From: Alphaproteobacteria bacterium
Lineage (GTDB): Bacteria; Pseudomonadota; Alphaproteobacteria; ATCC43930; CGMCC-115725
Reading direction: 5' to 3'
Assembly (NCBI GenBank): GCA_019237175.1
Contig: JAFAHP010000665.1
Span: forward strand, 1 to 5,907
DNA: 5,907 bases
Below the pieces are notes generated by a model that saw nothing but the letters and a program-made list of their open reading frames with translations, was not told the origin of the DNA and searched no databases. Every line of letters begins with the position of its first letter. The stretch's first letter is position 1. Below are positions 1-5,907 of this stretch, one piece after another. The position numbers and the translations under genes were made by a program.

Positions 1-1563
1 GGCGAAGATATGGAGATCACTACCTATATCGAGCGGGCGCTTGGCAGTGAATTGTCTGCCAACATCATCGACTTGTGCCCGGTCGGCGCATTGACTTCGA
101 AACCCTATGCCTTTACGGCGCGTCCTTGGGAATTGGCAAAGACCGAGTCTGTCGACGTGTTCGATGGTGTCGGCAGCAACATCCGGATCGACTCGCGCGG
201 CGGTCAAGTTTTGCGTGTGCTGCCGCGGATTAATGAGGCAATCAACGAAGAGTGGATTTCCGACAAGACGCGTTATGCAATCGACGGGTTGCGTCGGCGG
301 CCGCTCGACCGTCCTTACGCCGGTCGACGTGGCGCCTGGCAGGAGACAGACTGGCAGCAGGCGCTCGATAGCGTTGCCGACCGGCTGAAGAATGTTCCCG
401 GTGAGCGCATCGGCGCAATCGCCGGCGATCTATGTGACGCCGAAGCAATGTTCGCGCTAAAAGAGTTGTTGACTGCGCTCGGGGCTACGAGCCTCGACTG
501 CCGCCAGGATGGGGCGAAGCTCGATACGCGCTGCCGGTCCGGCTATCTGTTCAATACGACGATCGCCGGCATCGACGAGGCCGATATCTGCCTGCTGATC
601 GGCACCAACCCGCGCTGGGAGGCACCTCTGGTAAATGCGCGGTTGCGCAAGCGCTTCTTGCAGGGCGGCTTCAGCATCGCCGCGATCGGACCGCCTGTCG
701 ATCTCGGCTACCCGGTCGAGATGTTGGGGCAAGGCGGCGCGGCTTTGGCTGCGGTCGCCGCCGGCGAGCATGCCTGGTGCGATCGGTTGCGAGCGGCGAA
801 AAAGCCGATGGTGGTTGTTGGACAGGGGGCACTCGCACGCGGCGACGGCGCCCAGATATTGGCGACGGCCCGGGCTATCGCCGAGAACGATGGTTTGATA
901 CGCCCGGGCTGGAACGGCTTTAATGTCCTGCATCGCGGCGCGGCGCGGGTCGGCGGGCTCGATCTCGGCTTTGTGCCGGGGCCAGGCGGGCACGATGTCG
1001 CGGGCATCGTCGAAGGTTGCCGGTCGGGCCGGATCGAGGTGCTGTACCTGCTCGGCGCCGACGAAATCGACGCTGAGGATCTCGGTTCTGCCTTTGTTGT
1101 GTATCAGGGCCATCACGGCGACCGCGGCGCCTCGCGTGCCGACGTGATTTTGCCGGGGGCGGCCTACACTGAAAAGGATGGAAGCTACGTCAATACCGAG
1201 GGTCGTGTGCAACTCGGCAGGCGGGCGACGTTTCCACCCGGCGATGCGCGCGAGGATTGGAAAATCATCCGCGCACTCTCCGGCGCGGTTGGTCGGCCCC
1301 TCCCTTATGACAGCCTCGCCGCGCTGCGCGAACGGCTGCACCGTGTCCATCCGACGTTCGCCGAGGCGGATCAGCTGAGGGCTGCAGAGTGGGGCGAGTT
1401 CGGTCGGCCCGGACCAGTCGACCAGACGCCTTTCACCTATCCGATCGCCGATTTCTATCGCACCGACCCGATCAGCCGGGCGAGCGTCACGATGGCGGAG
1501 TGCAGCGAAGTTTTTCTGGTGCATCACGGCGAATTGCCGGCGCGGATGGGCACCGATGGATAG
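1..1563 (+). CDS. nuoG: NADH-quinone oxidoreductase subunit G, 3' part (left edge truncated)
   Basis: NuoG is the large iron-sulfur subunit of the complex I peripheral arm and carries electrons from NuoE/F toward NuoI and NuoB. The reading frame is open from base 1, so the first ATG (base 10) is an internal methionine, not the start. 520 codons are visible, and about 170 N-terminal residues are probably missing compared with the usual length near 690. The fragment opens with the last cysteine of the N-terminal cluster region (DLCPVGAL, visible residue 26). Next comes the stretch VGSNIRIDSR...RVLPR that leads into the molybdopterin-oxidoreductase-like domain, which in this family is structural and binds no molybdenum. 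Family motifs include GTNPRWEAPLVNARLRKR, GHHGDRG (370-376) and VILPGAAYTEKDGSYVNTEG (382-401). The stop TAG lies inside the start of nuoH, so the two are probably translationally coupled. No frameshift or internal stop is seen. Identification is firm. The missing N-terminus, with the 2Fe-2S and most 4Fe-4S ligands, cannot be assessed. Confidence 0.97.
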   Translation, partial: GEDMEITTYIERALGSELSANIIDLCPVGALTSKPYAFTARPWELAKTESVDVFDGVGSNIRIDSRGGQVLRVLPRINEAINEEWISDKTRYAIDGLRRRPLDRPYAGRRGAWQETDWQQALDSVADRLKNVPGERIGAIAGDLCDAEAMFALKELLTALGATSLDCRQDGAKLDTRCRSGYLFNTTIAGIDEADICLLIGTNPRWEAPLVNARLRKRFLQGGFSIAAIGPPVDLGYPVEMLGQGGAALAAVAAGEHAWCDRLRAAKKPMVVVGQGALARGDGAQILATARAIAENDGLIRPGWNGFNVLHRGAARVGGLDLGFVPGPGGHDVAGIVEGCRSGRIEVLYLLGADEIDAEDLGSAFVVYQGHHGDRGASRADVILPGAAYTEKDGSYVNTEGRVQLGRRATFPPGDAREDWKIIRALSGAVGRPLPYDSLAALRERLHRVHPTFAEADQLRAAEWGEFGRPGPVDQTPFTYPIADFYRTDPISRASVTMAECSEVFLVHHGELPARMGTDG

Positions 1564-2569
1564 CTTTTGGACCGGTTATCCAGGGGTGACGATCATCACC
1601 GCCGGCGAAGTGCTGGCGGTGGTTGTGCCGTTGCTGATCGCGGTTGCTTACCTGACCTATTTCGAACGCAAGGTGCTGGCGCTATCGCAATTGAGAAAAG
1701 GACCCAATGTCGTCGGCCCTTTCGGATTGCTACAGCCGTTTGCCGATGGTCTGAAGCTGCTGATCAAAGAGACGGTGATACCGAGCGGTGCCAATCGGCT
1801 GGTTTTTATCGTAGCGCCGCTGGTGACGTTCACGCTGAGTCTCGTTGCCTGGGCGGTGATCCCGTTCGGCGCGCGTGCGGTCATCGCCAACATTAATGTC
1901 GGCATCCTCTACTTATTCGCCATCAGCTCGCTCGGGGTTTATGGCATCATCCTCGCCGGCTGGGCGTCCAACTCGCGCTATGCGTTTTTGGGTGCGCTGC
2001 GCTCGGCGGCGCAGATGGTGTCCTATGAGGTCGCGATCGGCTTTGTGCTGGTGACCGTGCTGCTGTGCGCCGGTTCGCTGAACCTGGGCAAAATCGTCGA
2101 GGCGCAGCGCACCGTTTGGTTCGTCGTGCCGCTGCTGCCGATGGCGGTCGTCTTTTTTATCTCGGGTCTGGCGGAAACCAACCGCGCCCCGTTCGACATC
2201 GTCGAGGGCGAGAGCGAACTGGTGGCTGGCTATTTTGTCGAATATTCAGCGATGGCGTTTGCGCTCTTCTATCTCGGCGAATACGCTAACATGATCCTCA
2301 TCAGCGCGATGACCAGCGTCCTGTTTTTCGGTGGCTGGTTGGCGCCGTTCGGGGTACCGCCATTCACTTGGGTCCCAGGATGGATCTGGTTCTTCGCCAA
2401 GATCGCGGTGTTGGCGTTCGTCTTTCTATGGGTGCGTGCCACCTTCCCGCGCTTCCGCTATGACCAGCTGATGCGGCTCGGTTGGAAGGTGTTTCTGCCG
2501 TTTTCCCTGTTCTACCTGGTCCTGACGGCTGGCGTTCTGACCGCCACCGGATGGGCGACAGCGCGCTGA
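1556..2569 (+). CDS. nuoH: NADH-quinone oxidoreductase subunit H (ND1 homologue)
   Basis: NuoH is the membrane subunit at the heel of complex I. It forms much of the quinone entry tunnel and the first part of the charged axis leading into the membrane arm. The protein has 337 residues, normal for the family, and about eight hydrophobic segments (roughly 11-36, 82-104, 114-135, 158-178, 187-205, 232-265 not clearly divided, 274-292, 312-332). Conserved cytoplasmic loops are intact: ERK at 37-39, RKGPNVVGPFGLLQPFADG (47-65), WASNSRYAFLGALRSAAQM (136-154), AETNRAPFDIVEGESELVAG (206-225, with E207, D214, E217, E219 and E221) and VRATFPRFRYDQLMRLGWK (293-311). The ATG overlaps the last 8 bases of nuoG and no strong ribosome site precedes it, so translation is probably coupled to nuoG. 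This start gives a typical short hydrophilic N-terminus before the first membrane segment. The gene ends 30 bases before nuoI. Nothing in the sequence is broken or unusual. Confidence 0.98.
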   Translation: MDSFWTGYPGVTIITAGEVLAVVVPLLIAVAYLTYFERKVLALSQLRKGPNVVGPFGLLQPFADGLKLLIKETVIPSGANRLVFIVAPLVTFTLSLVAWAVIPFGARAVIANINVGILYLFAISSLGVYGIILAGWASNSRYAFLGALRSAAQMVSYEVAIGFVLVTVLLCAGSLNLGKIVEAQRTVWFVVPLLPMAVVFFISGLAETNRAPFDIVEGESELVAGYFVEYSAMAFALFYLGEYANMILISAMTSVLFFGGWLAPFGVPPFTWVPGWIWFFAKIAVLAFVFLWVRATFPRFRYDQLMRLGWKVFLPFSLFYLVLTAGVLTATGWATAR

Positions 2570-2585
2570 GCGCCAGGACGAGGCG

Positions 2586-2593
2586 AAAGGAGG
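2586..2593 (+). promoter_or_regulatory. Shine-Dalgarno site of nuoI
   Basis: AAAGGAGG lies six bases before the ATG at 2600 and fixes the nuoI start. It is the only near-perfect Shine-Dalgarno sequence in the window. The other genes rely on stop/start overlaps or weaker G-rich sites. Confidence 0.85.
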
Positions 2594-2599
2594 CGAGCG

Positions 2600-3079
2600 A
2601 TGGCATTGACCGCGCGCGGCGTATTGTTGAGCGAGTTGCTCTCGGGGCTCGCGCTAACGCTGCGCTACATGTTCAAAGGTACGGTCACGGTGAATTACCC
2701 TTATGAGAAAGGTCCGCTGAGTAGCCGCTTTCGCGGTGAGCACGCGCTGCGCCGATACCCGAATGGCGAAGAGCGCTGCATCGCGTGCAAATTGTGCGAG
2801 GCAATCTGTCCGGCCTTGGCGATCACGATCGAGGCCGAACCGCGCGCCGACGGTAGCCGGCGCACCACGCGCTACGACATCGATATGACGAAATGTATCT
2901 ATTGCGGCTATTGCCAGGAGGCCTGCCCGGTCGATGCGATCGTCGAAGGGCCAAACTTCGAATTCGCCACCGAAACTCGCGAAGAGTTGTTCTACGACAA
3001 ACAGAAATTGCTCGACAATGGTGACCGCTGGGAGGCCGAGATCGCCAAGAACCTCGCGCTCGACGCCCCGTACCGGTGA
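2600..3079 (+). CDS. nuoI: NADH-quinone oxidoreductase subunit I (two 4Fe-4S ferredoxin-type)
   Basis: NuoI is a peripheral-arm subunit, homologous to mitochondrial TYKY/NDUFS8. It holds clusters N6a and N6b and passes electrons from NuoG to NuoB (cluster N2) next to the quinone site. The protein has 159 residues, close to the 160-163 usual in Alphaproteobacteria. Residues 1-27 form a hydrophobic/amphipathic helix that lies on the membrane arm in known structures. The conserved stretch VNYPYEKGPLSSRFRGEHAL follows (31-50). The two cluster motifs are CIACKLCEAICP (C60, C63, C66, C70) and CIYCGYCQEACP (C99, C102, C105, C109), so all eight ligands are present. The C-terminus ends in NLALDAPYR, a normal family ending, so the following spacer is not a lost tail of this gene. 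The start is set by the strong ribosome site at 2586. The gene lies between nuoH and nuoJ in standard operon order. Confidence 0.98.
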   Translation: MALTARGVLLSELLSGLALTLRYMFKGTVTVNYPYEKGPLSSRFRGEHALRRYPNGEERCIACKLCEAICPALAITIEAEPRADGSRRTTRYDIDMTKCIYCGYCQEACPVDAIVEGPNFEFATETREELFYDKQKLLDNGDRWEAEIAKNLALDAPYR

Positions 3080-3098
3080 ATATGGCAAGTCGCCAATT

Positions 3099-3163
3099 CC
3101 TCCGCGCTCGCCTTCGCGGCTCCGCCTTGAGCCTCGCCCGTATGCGAAACAGGCGAGGGGAGG
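3099..3163. repeat. Palindromic (REP/MITE-like or mRNA hairpin) element between nuoI and nuoJ
   Basis: This 65-base segment in the 154-base spacer (3080-3233) holds nested inverted repeats. CCTCC (3099-3103) can pair with GGAGG (3159-3163), and CTCGCC (3107-3112) with GGCGAG (3152-3157), separated by a small 3/1 internal loop. Inside, GGCTC (3118-3122) pairs with GAGCC (3129-3133) across a six-base loop. An alternative stem pairs CCTCGCC (3132-3138) with GGCGAGG (3152-3158), which excludes the long-range pairing. Three related units (GCTCGCCTT at 3106, GCTCCGCCTT at 3119, GCCTCGCC at 3131) give a roughly 12-13 base periodicity. The T-rich stretch at 3173-3181 is too far from the stem for a classic terminator. 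The structure is seen in the sequence. That it is a dispersed repeat or an mRNA processing/stability element is inference. Confidence 0.5.
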
Positions 3164-3233
3164 CAACTGCGCTCTTCTTTTCGGCCTGCAATGCCAAGGG
3201 CGCTGAGCACGGTCGTAGGTGTGGGCGTCGCCT

Positions 3234-3842
3234 ATGATCGTTCAGACGGTTCTCTTTTACATCTTTTCGCTCGCCGCGGTCGGCGCGGGGGCCGCCGTAG
3301 TGGCGGCCCGCAATCCCGTGCATTCGGTGCTGTTTCTGATTCTCGCCTTTTTCAACACGGCTGCTCTTTTCGTGCTGATTGGCGCTGAATTCTTAGCAAT
3401 GATCCTGGTTATTGTTTATGTCGGCGCGGTCGCTGTGTTGTTTTTGTTTGTCGTCATGATGCTTGACATCGATTTCCGCGAGTTGCGCAGCGGATTTGTC
3501 CGCTATCTGCCGATCGGTGCGTTCGTCGGAATGATCCTGCTCGCCGAACTGATCTTTATAGCTGTCAGTTGGGCCGTGCCGGTGACGATCGTTGGCGCGG
3601 TGGCCCCCGCCGGCGCCACCGCGATCAGCAATACGCGGGCGCTTGGCGACATTCTCTACACGAGGTATCTGTTTGCTTTTCAGGCGGCGGGGCTGATCCT
3701 GCTGGTGGCCATGATCGGCGCGATCGTCCTCACCCTGCGTCGTCGCGCGGATACTCGCAAGCAATCCATTGCCACCCAAATCGCTCGCACGCGCGCGCAA
3801 TCGGTAGAAGTTGTCAAAGTGCCCGTCGGCGAGAAAGTGTGA
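3234..3842 (+). CDS. nuoJ: NADH-quinone oxidoreductase subunit J (ND6 homologue)
   Basis: NuoJ is a membrane-arm subunit next to NuoH and NuoK. Its third transmembrane helix changes shape (pi-bulge) during coupling of quinone reduction to proton transfer. From the ATG at 3234 it has 202 residues and about five hydrophobic segments (2-24, 31-50, 54-76, 92-115, 147-168). The start MIVQTVLFYIFSLAA matches the usual N-terminus. The signature is present: NPVHSVLFLILAFFNTAALF (27-46), AEFLAMILVIVYVGAVAVLF (51-70, with E52) and FVVMMLDID. An in-frame GTG at 3219 would add five residues (MWASP), but the ATG fits the family better. No strong ribosome site is evident; TAGGTG at 3216-3221 and AAGGGCG at 3196 are weak and rather distant. 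A basic, polar tail (169-202) follows the last helix. The stop overlaps the nuoK start by one base. The long spacer upstream is unusual against the otherwise tight gene packing. Confidence 0.96.
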   Translation: MIVQTVLFYIFSLAAVGAGAAVVAARNPVHSVLFLILAFFNTAALFVLIGAEFLAMILVIVYVGAVAVLFLFVVMMLDIDFRELRSGFVRYLPIGAFVGMILLAELIFIAVSWAVPVTIVGAVAPAGATAISNTRALGDILYTRYLFAFQAAGLILLVAMIGAIVLTLRRRADTRKQSIATQIARTRAQSVEVVKVPVGEKV

Positions 3843-4150
3843 TGGCAATCGGCCTTGCCCACTATCTTACAGTCGGTGCGATCCTGTTTACGCTCGGGGT
3901 CTTTGGTATCTTCTTGAACCGTAAGAATGTAATAATCATCCTGATGTCCATCGAGTTGATGTTGCTGGCTGTCAACATCAATCTGGTAGCCTTTTCAGTG
4001 TTTCGCGGTGACCTGATTGGGCAAGCTTTTGCGATGTTTGTACTGACCGTGGCAGCGGCGGAAGCAGCGATCGGGCTCGCCATTCTTGTGGTTTACTTTC
4101 GTAATCGCGGCACTATTCGGGTCGAGGACATCAATATGATGAAGGGTTGA
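3842..4150 (+). CDS. nuoK: NADH-quinone oxidoreductase subunit K (ND4L homologue)
   Basis: NuoK is a small membrane-arm subunit between NuoJ and NuoN that carries two buried glutamates of the proton pathway. The protein has 102 residues, standard for the family, with three transmembrane segments (about 7-25, 29-53, 62-86). The conserved glutamates are present: E38 in MSIELMLLAVNINLVAFS and E74 in VLTVAAAEAAIGLAI, matching E36 and E72 of the E. coli protein. The start MAIGLAHYLTVGAILFTLGV is typical, and so is the end YFRNRGTIRVEDINMMKG. The ATG shares its A with the last base of the nuoJ TGA (TGATG), the classic arrangement for coupled translation. The longer open frame in this register upstream lies inside nuoJ and is not used. 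Identification is firm. Confidence 0.98.
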   Translation: MAIGLAHYLTVGAILFTLGVFGIFLNRKNVIIILMSIELMLLAVNINLVAFSVFRGDLIGQAFAMFVLTVAAAEAAIGLAILVVYFRNRGTIRVEDINMMKG

Positions 4151-4167
4151 GGGGACGGGGGGATCCG

Positions 4168-4230
4168 ATGCTGAGTGTTCACCGCGTTCGTTTGCAGATA
4201 TCGCAGCTGGCGCAGCGCGAATGCCGATGA
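4168..4230 (+). CDS. Possible 20-residue leader ORF before nuoL (doubtful)
   Basis: An ATG at 4168, preceded by a G-rich ribosome-like site (4157-4162), opens a frame of 20 codons encoding MLSVHRVRLQISQLAQRECR, ending in TGA at 4228-4230. The frame is the same as nuoL, and its stop is 27 bases before the nuoL ATG. The peptide is basic and not clearly a membrane segment, and I recognise no family. It could be a translated leader that keeps ribosomes on the mRNA across the 107-base spacer, or simply noncoding sequence. It could also be the remains of an older, longer nuoL start cut off by a stop, but its residues do not resemble a NuoL N-terminus. Weak support. Confidence 0.15.
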   Translation: MLSVHRVRLQISQLAQRECR

Positions 4231-4248
4231 ACCGCGCAGAGTTCGACC

Positions 4249-4253
4249 GGGGA
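4249..4253 (+). promoter_or_regulatory. Probable ribosome-binding site of nuoL
   Basis: GGGGA lies four bases before the ATG at 4258. The spacing is a little short and the core only partly matches GGAGG. It supports the 4258 start together with the in-frame stop at 4228-4230, which rules out the upstream ATG at 4168 as a nuoL start. Confidence 0.5.
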
Positions 4254-4257
4254 TCGA

Positions 4258-5907
4258 ATGAGCGCTGACGTCGTGGCGATCGCCATCGTCTTTCTGCCGC
4301 TGGTCGCGGCTATCATTGCCGGATTTTTTGGTCGGGCGGTTGGCGACCGCGGCTCGCAGGTGATCACGTGTGGCGCCCTGTTGGCAGCCGCGGCGCTCGG
4401 GATCGTGGTGTTCCGCGACATCCTGGCGATGTCCGAACCGCAGATCATCCCGCTGTTCAGATGGATTGTCGCCGGCGGTGTCAATGTGACTTGGTCGATC
4501 CGGCTCGACACTTTGAGTGGCGTAATGATCCTCGTCGTCACGATCGTGTCGTCCATGGTCCATGTTTATTCCATCGGTTATATGGCCGAGGACAAATCGA
4601 TCCCGCGCTTTATGGCTTATCTGAGCCTATTCACGTTCTTTATGCTGGCGCTGGTCACATCGAACGACTTCCTGCAGCTGTTTTTCGGTTGGGAAGGCGT
4701 CGGCCTGATGTCTTATTTGCTAATCGGTTTCTGGTACGACCGGCCTTCCGCCAATGCCGCGGCAATCAAAGCCTTTATCGTCAACCGGGTAGGTGATTTC
4801 GGCTTTTCGCTAGGCATTTTCACGATCTTTGTAATCTTTGGCACCCTGAGTTTCCCCGCCGTTTTCGGTGCCGCGCCGAAGATGGTCGGCACAACGATGA
4901 GTTTTCTCGGCTGGCGCGTTGATTCGCTGAACCTGGCATGCATCCTGCTGTTTATCGGCGCGATGGGGAAATCGGCCCAGGTTCCGCTGCACACCTGGTT
5001 GCCCGACGCCATGGAGGGGCCGACTCCGGTTTCCGCGTTGATCCATGCCGCGACAATGGTCACCGCCGGGGTTTTCATGGTGGCACGGTTGTCGCCGATT
5101 TTCGAATACGCTGCGACGGCGCTCGTCGCCGTTGGCGTGATCGGCGGGACGACCGCGTTTTTTGCTGCCAGTGTCGGTATGGCGCAGAATGACATAAAGC
5201 GAGTTATTGCCTACTCGACCTGCAGCCAGCTTGGCTACATGTTCGTCGCCGCCGGCGTTTCGGCGTATTCGGCCAGCATCTTCCATCTGTTCACTCACGC
5301 GTTTTTTAAGGGCTTGTTATTTTTGTGCAGTGGCGCGGTCATTCACGCGTTGGGTGGTGACCAGGATATGCGCCGCATGGGTGGGATGTGGCGGAAGATT
5401 CCGATCACCTATGTGACGATGTGGATTGGCGCGCTGTCGTTGAGCGGCATCCCGCCTTTCTCCGGCTATTGGTCAAAGGACACAATCCTTGACGCCGCCT
5501 GGGCATCGGGGGCGGCGGTGGGCCGATATGGCTGGGTGCTGGGGACCATCGCGGCGTTTATGACTGCCTTTTATATCGGTCGGCTGATGTTCATGACTTT
5601 TCACGGCGAGCCGCGGGCGCCCGAAGAGACGATGCATCATGCCCACGAGGCCCCGTGGGTCATGCTGATCCCGCTGATTGTCTTGGCGACTGGCGCCGCG
5701 GTTCTCGGCGGGCTTCTCGACACTGATTTCGTCGGCCAGGGGCGCGATAATTTCTGGAAAACCGCGATCCTTGTCCTGCCCGGTCACGACTCGCTCGCGG
5801 CGGCGGAGAGCGTGCCCTTTGTGGTGCGCTGGCTGCCGTTCCTGTGCGGCATCGGCGGTCTCGGCACGGCCTTTGTCTTTTATATCCTGAACCCGCAGAT
5901 ACCGGTG
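4258..5907 (+). CDS. nuoL: NADH-quinone oxidoreductase subunit L, 5' part (right edge truncated; ND5 homologue)
   Basis: NuoL is the distal antiporter-like subunit of the complex I membrane arm and pumps protons. The window shows 550 codons, still open at the last base. NuoL is usually 610-650 residues, so the long lateral helix and the last membrane helix are probably missing. Hydrophobic segments begin at residue 5 (VVAIAIVFLPLVAAIIAGFF). The chain holds the ND5 N-terminal domain and the proton-conducting antiporter domain: FFGWEGVGLMSYLLIGFWY (142-160) with E146, NRVGD with D180, MGKSAQVPLHTWLPDAMEGP (236-255) with K238 and H247, ALIHAATMVTAGVF with H263, IFHLFTHAFFKGLLF with H343, H347 and K351, and GIPPFSGYWSKD with K407. 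These match the key E. coli residues (E144, D178, K229, K342, K399). The ATG at 4258 gives a standard N-terminus, and an in-frame stop at 4228 blocks longer forms. nuoK ends 107 bases upstream, and nuoM would be expected next. Confidence 0.98.
   Translation, partial: MSADVVAIAIVFLPLVAAIIAGFFGRAVGDRGSQVITCGALLAAAALGIVVFRDILAMSEPQIIPLFRWIVAGGVNVTWSIRLDTLSGVMILVVTIVSSMVHVYSIGYMAEDKSIPRFMAYLSLFTFFMLALVTSNDFLQLFFGWEGVGLMSYLLIGFWYDRPSANAAAIKAFIVNRVGDFGFSLGIFTIFVIFGTLSFPAVFGAAPKMVGTTMSFLGWRVDSLNLACILLFIGAMGKSAQVPLHTWLPDAMEGPTPVSALIHAATMVTAGVFMVARLSPIFEYAATALVAVGVIGGTTAFFAASVGMAQNDIKRVIAYSTCSQLGYMFVAAGVSAYSASIFHLFTHAFFKGLLFLCSGAVIHALGGDQDMRRMGGMWRKIPITYVTMWIGALSLSGIPPFSGYWSKDTILDAAWASGAAVGRYGWVLGTIAAFMTAFYIGRLMFMTFHGEPRAPEETMHHAHEAPWVMLIPLIVLATGAAVLGGLLDTDFVGQGRDNFWKTAILVLPGHDSLAAAESVPFVVRWLPFLCGIGGLGTAFVFYILNPQIPV

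Larger units (their letters stand above)
4159..4260 (+). repeat. Direct repeat of start-site motif flanking the nuoK-nuoL spacer
   Basis: GGGGATCCGATG (4159-4170) and GGGGATCGAATG (4249-4260) match at 10 of 12 bases. Each consists of a G-rich ribosome-binding-like core closely followed by an ATG. The copies are exactly 90 bases apart, so both ATGs are in the same frame. The second is the nuoL start. The first opens a 20-codon frame that closes before nuoL. The sequence shows the similarity. A duplication origin or regulatory role is inference, and chance is possible. Confidence 0.45.

Noticed and set aside
10..12. ATG at base 10 as the start of nuoG
   Set aside because: The frame is open to the left edge, and the residues before and after it continue the conserved NuoG iron-sulfur region, so this is an internal methionine.
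457..1527. Long open frame of 356 codons on the minus strand opposite nuoG
   Set aside because: It lies wholly inside an unmistakable coding gene. Its translation is rich in R, A and P with no recognisable family, as expected for an antisense shadow in GC-rich DNA.
2654..3166. Minus-strand open frames covering nuoI and the nuoI-nuoJ spacer
   Set aside because: The frames overlap conserved nuoI codons and show no recognisable motif. The spacer part is explained by inverted repeats rather than coding signal.
3132..3181. Rho-independent terminator after nuoI (stem 3132-3158 then T-rich stretch)
   Set aside because: The T-rich stretch (3173-3181) begins about 14 bases after the stem and is broken by C residues. 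A terminator in mid-operon would also cut off nuoJ-N, so the call is not supported.
4221..4268. 15-codon open frame overlapping the nuoL start (ATG at 4221, TGA at 4266-4268)
   Set aside because: There is no ribosome site and no recognisable peptide, and its length is expected by chance. The overlap with nuoL is noted but not enough to call a gene.
4713..5298. Overlapping minus-strand open frames opposite nuoL
   Set aside because: They mirror conserved NuoL helices. Composition and lack of family motifs indicate shadows of the real gene.
1..5907. A previously undescribed system, mobile element or CRISPR array in the window
   Set aside because: Nearly all the sequence is accounted for by six standard complex I genes in canonical order. 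No transposase, RNA gene or regularly spaced repeat array is visible.

Overview
This window is an internal slice of a respiratory complex I (proton-pumping NADH:quinone oxidoreductase, NDH-1) operon. All genes lie on the + strand in the order nuoG (3' part) - nuoH - nuoI - nuoJ - nuoK - nuoL (5' part). The subunits closely resemble the alphaproteobacterial/mitochondrial type: a short NuoI of 159 residues ending in the typical NLALDAPYR-like tail, a NuoH with mitochondrial ND1-like loops, and a NuoG without obvious large insertions. Together with the fairly high GC content this suggests an alphaproteobacterium, possibly of the Rhodospirillales group. The genus cannot be named from this sequence, and the order is a guess.

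Layout. Positions 1-1563 hold the C-terminal three quarters of NuoG, open at the left edge. nuoH (1556-2569) overlaps the end of nuoG by 8 bases. A 30-base gap carrying the window's only textbook Shine-Dalgarno precedes nuoI (2600-3079). A 154-base spacer follows, holding a dense set of nested inverted repeats (3099-3163). nuoJ (3234-3842) and nuoK (3842-4150) share one base (TGATG). A 107-base spacer follows, with a G-rich start, a duplicated start-site-like motif and a 20-codon open frame. nuoL (4258 onward) then runs off the right edge after 550 codons. nuoM and nuoN would be expected next but are not in the window.

How the genes work together. NuoG and NuoI belong to the peripheral arm and pass electrons through iron-sulfur clusters toward the quinone pocket, which is formed by NuoB/NuoD together with NuoH. 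NuoH, NuoJ and NuoK form the membrane link that turns the quinone reaction into charge movement, and NuoL is the distal antiporter-like proton channel. All conserved charged residues I could check in NuoH, NuoJ, NuoK and NuoL are present, so the complex looks functional.

I found no promoter, RNA gene, insertion sequence, CRISPR array or new biological system. There is no gene-free stretch above 300 bases. The points worth a second look are the two spacers: the palindromic element between nuoI and nuoJ, and the repeated start signal with a small open frame between nuoK and nuoL.
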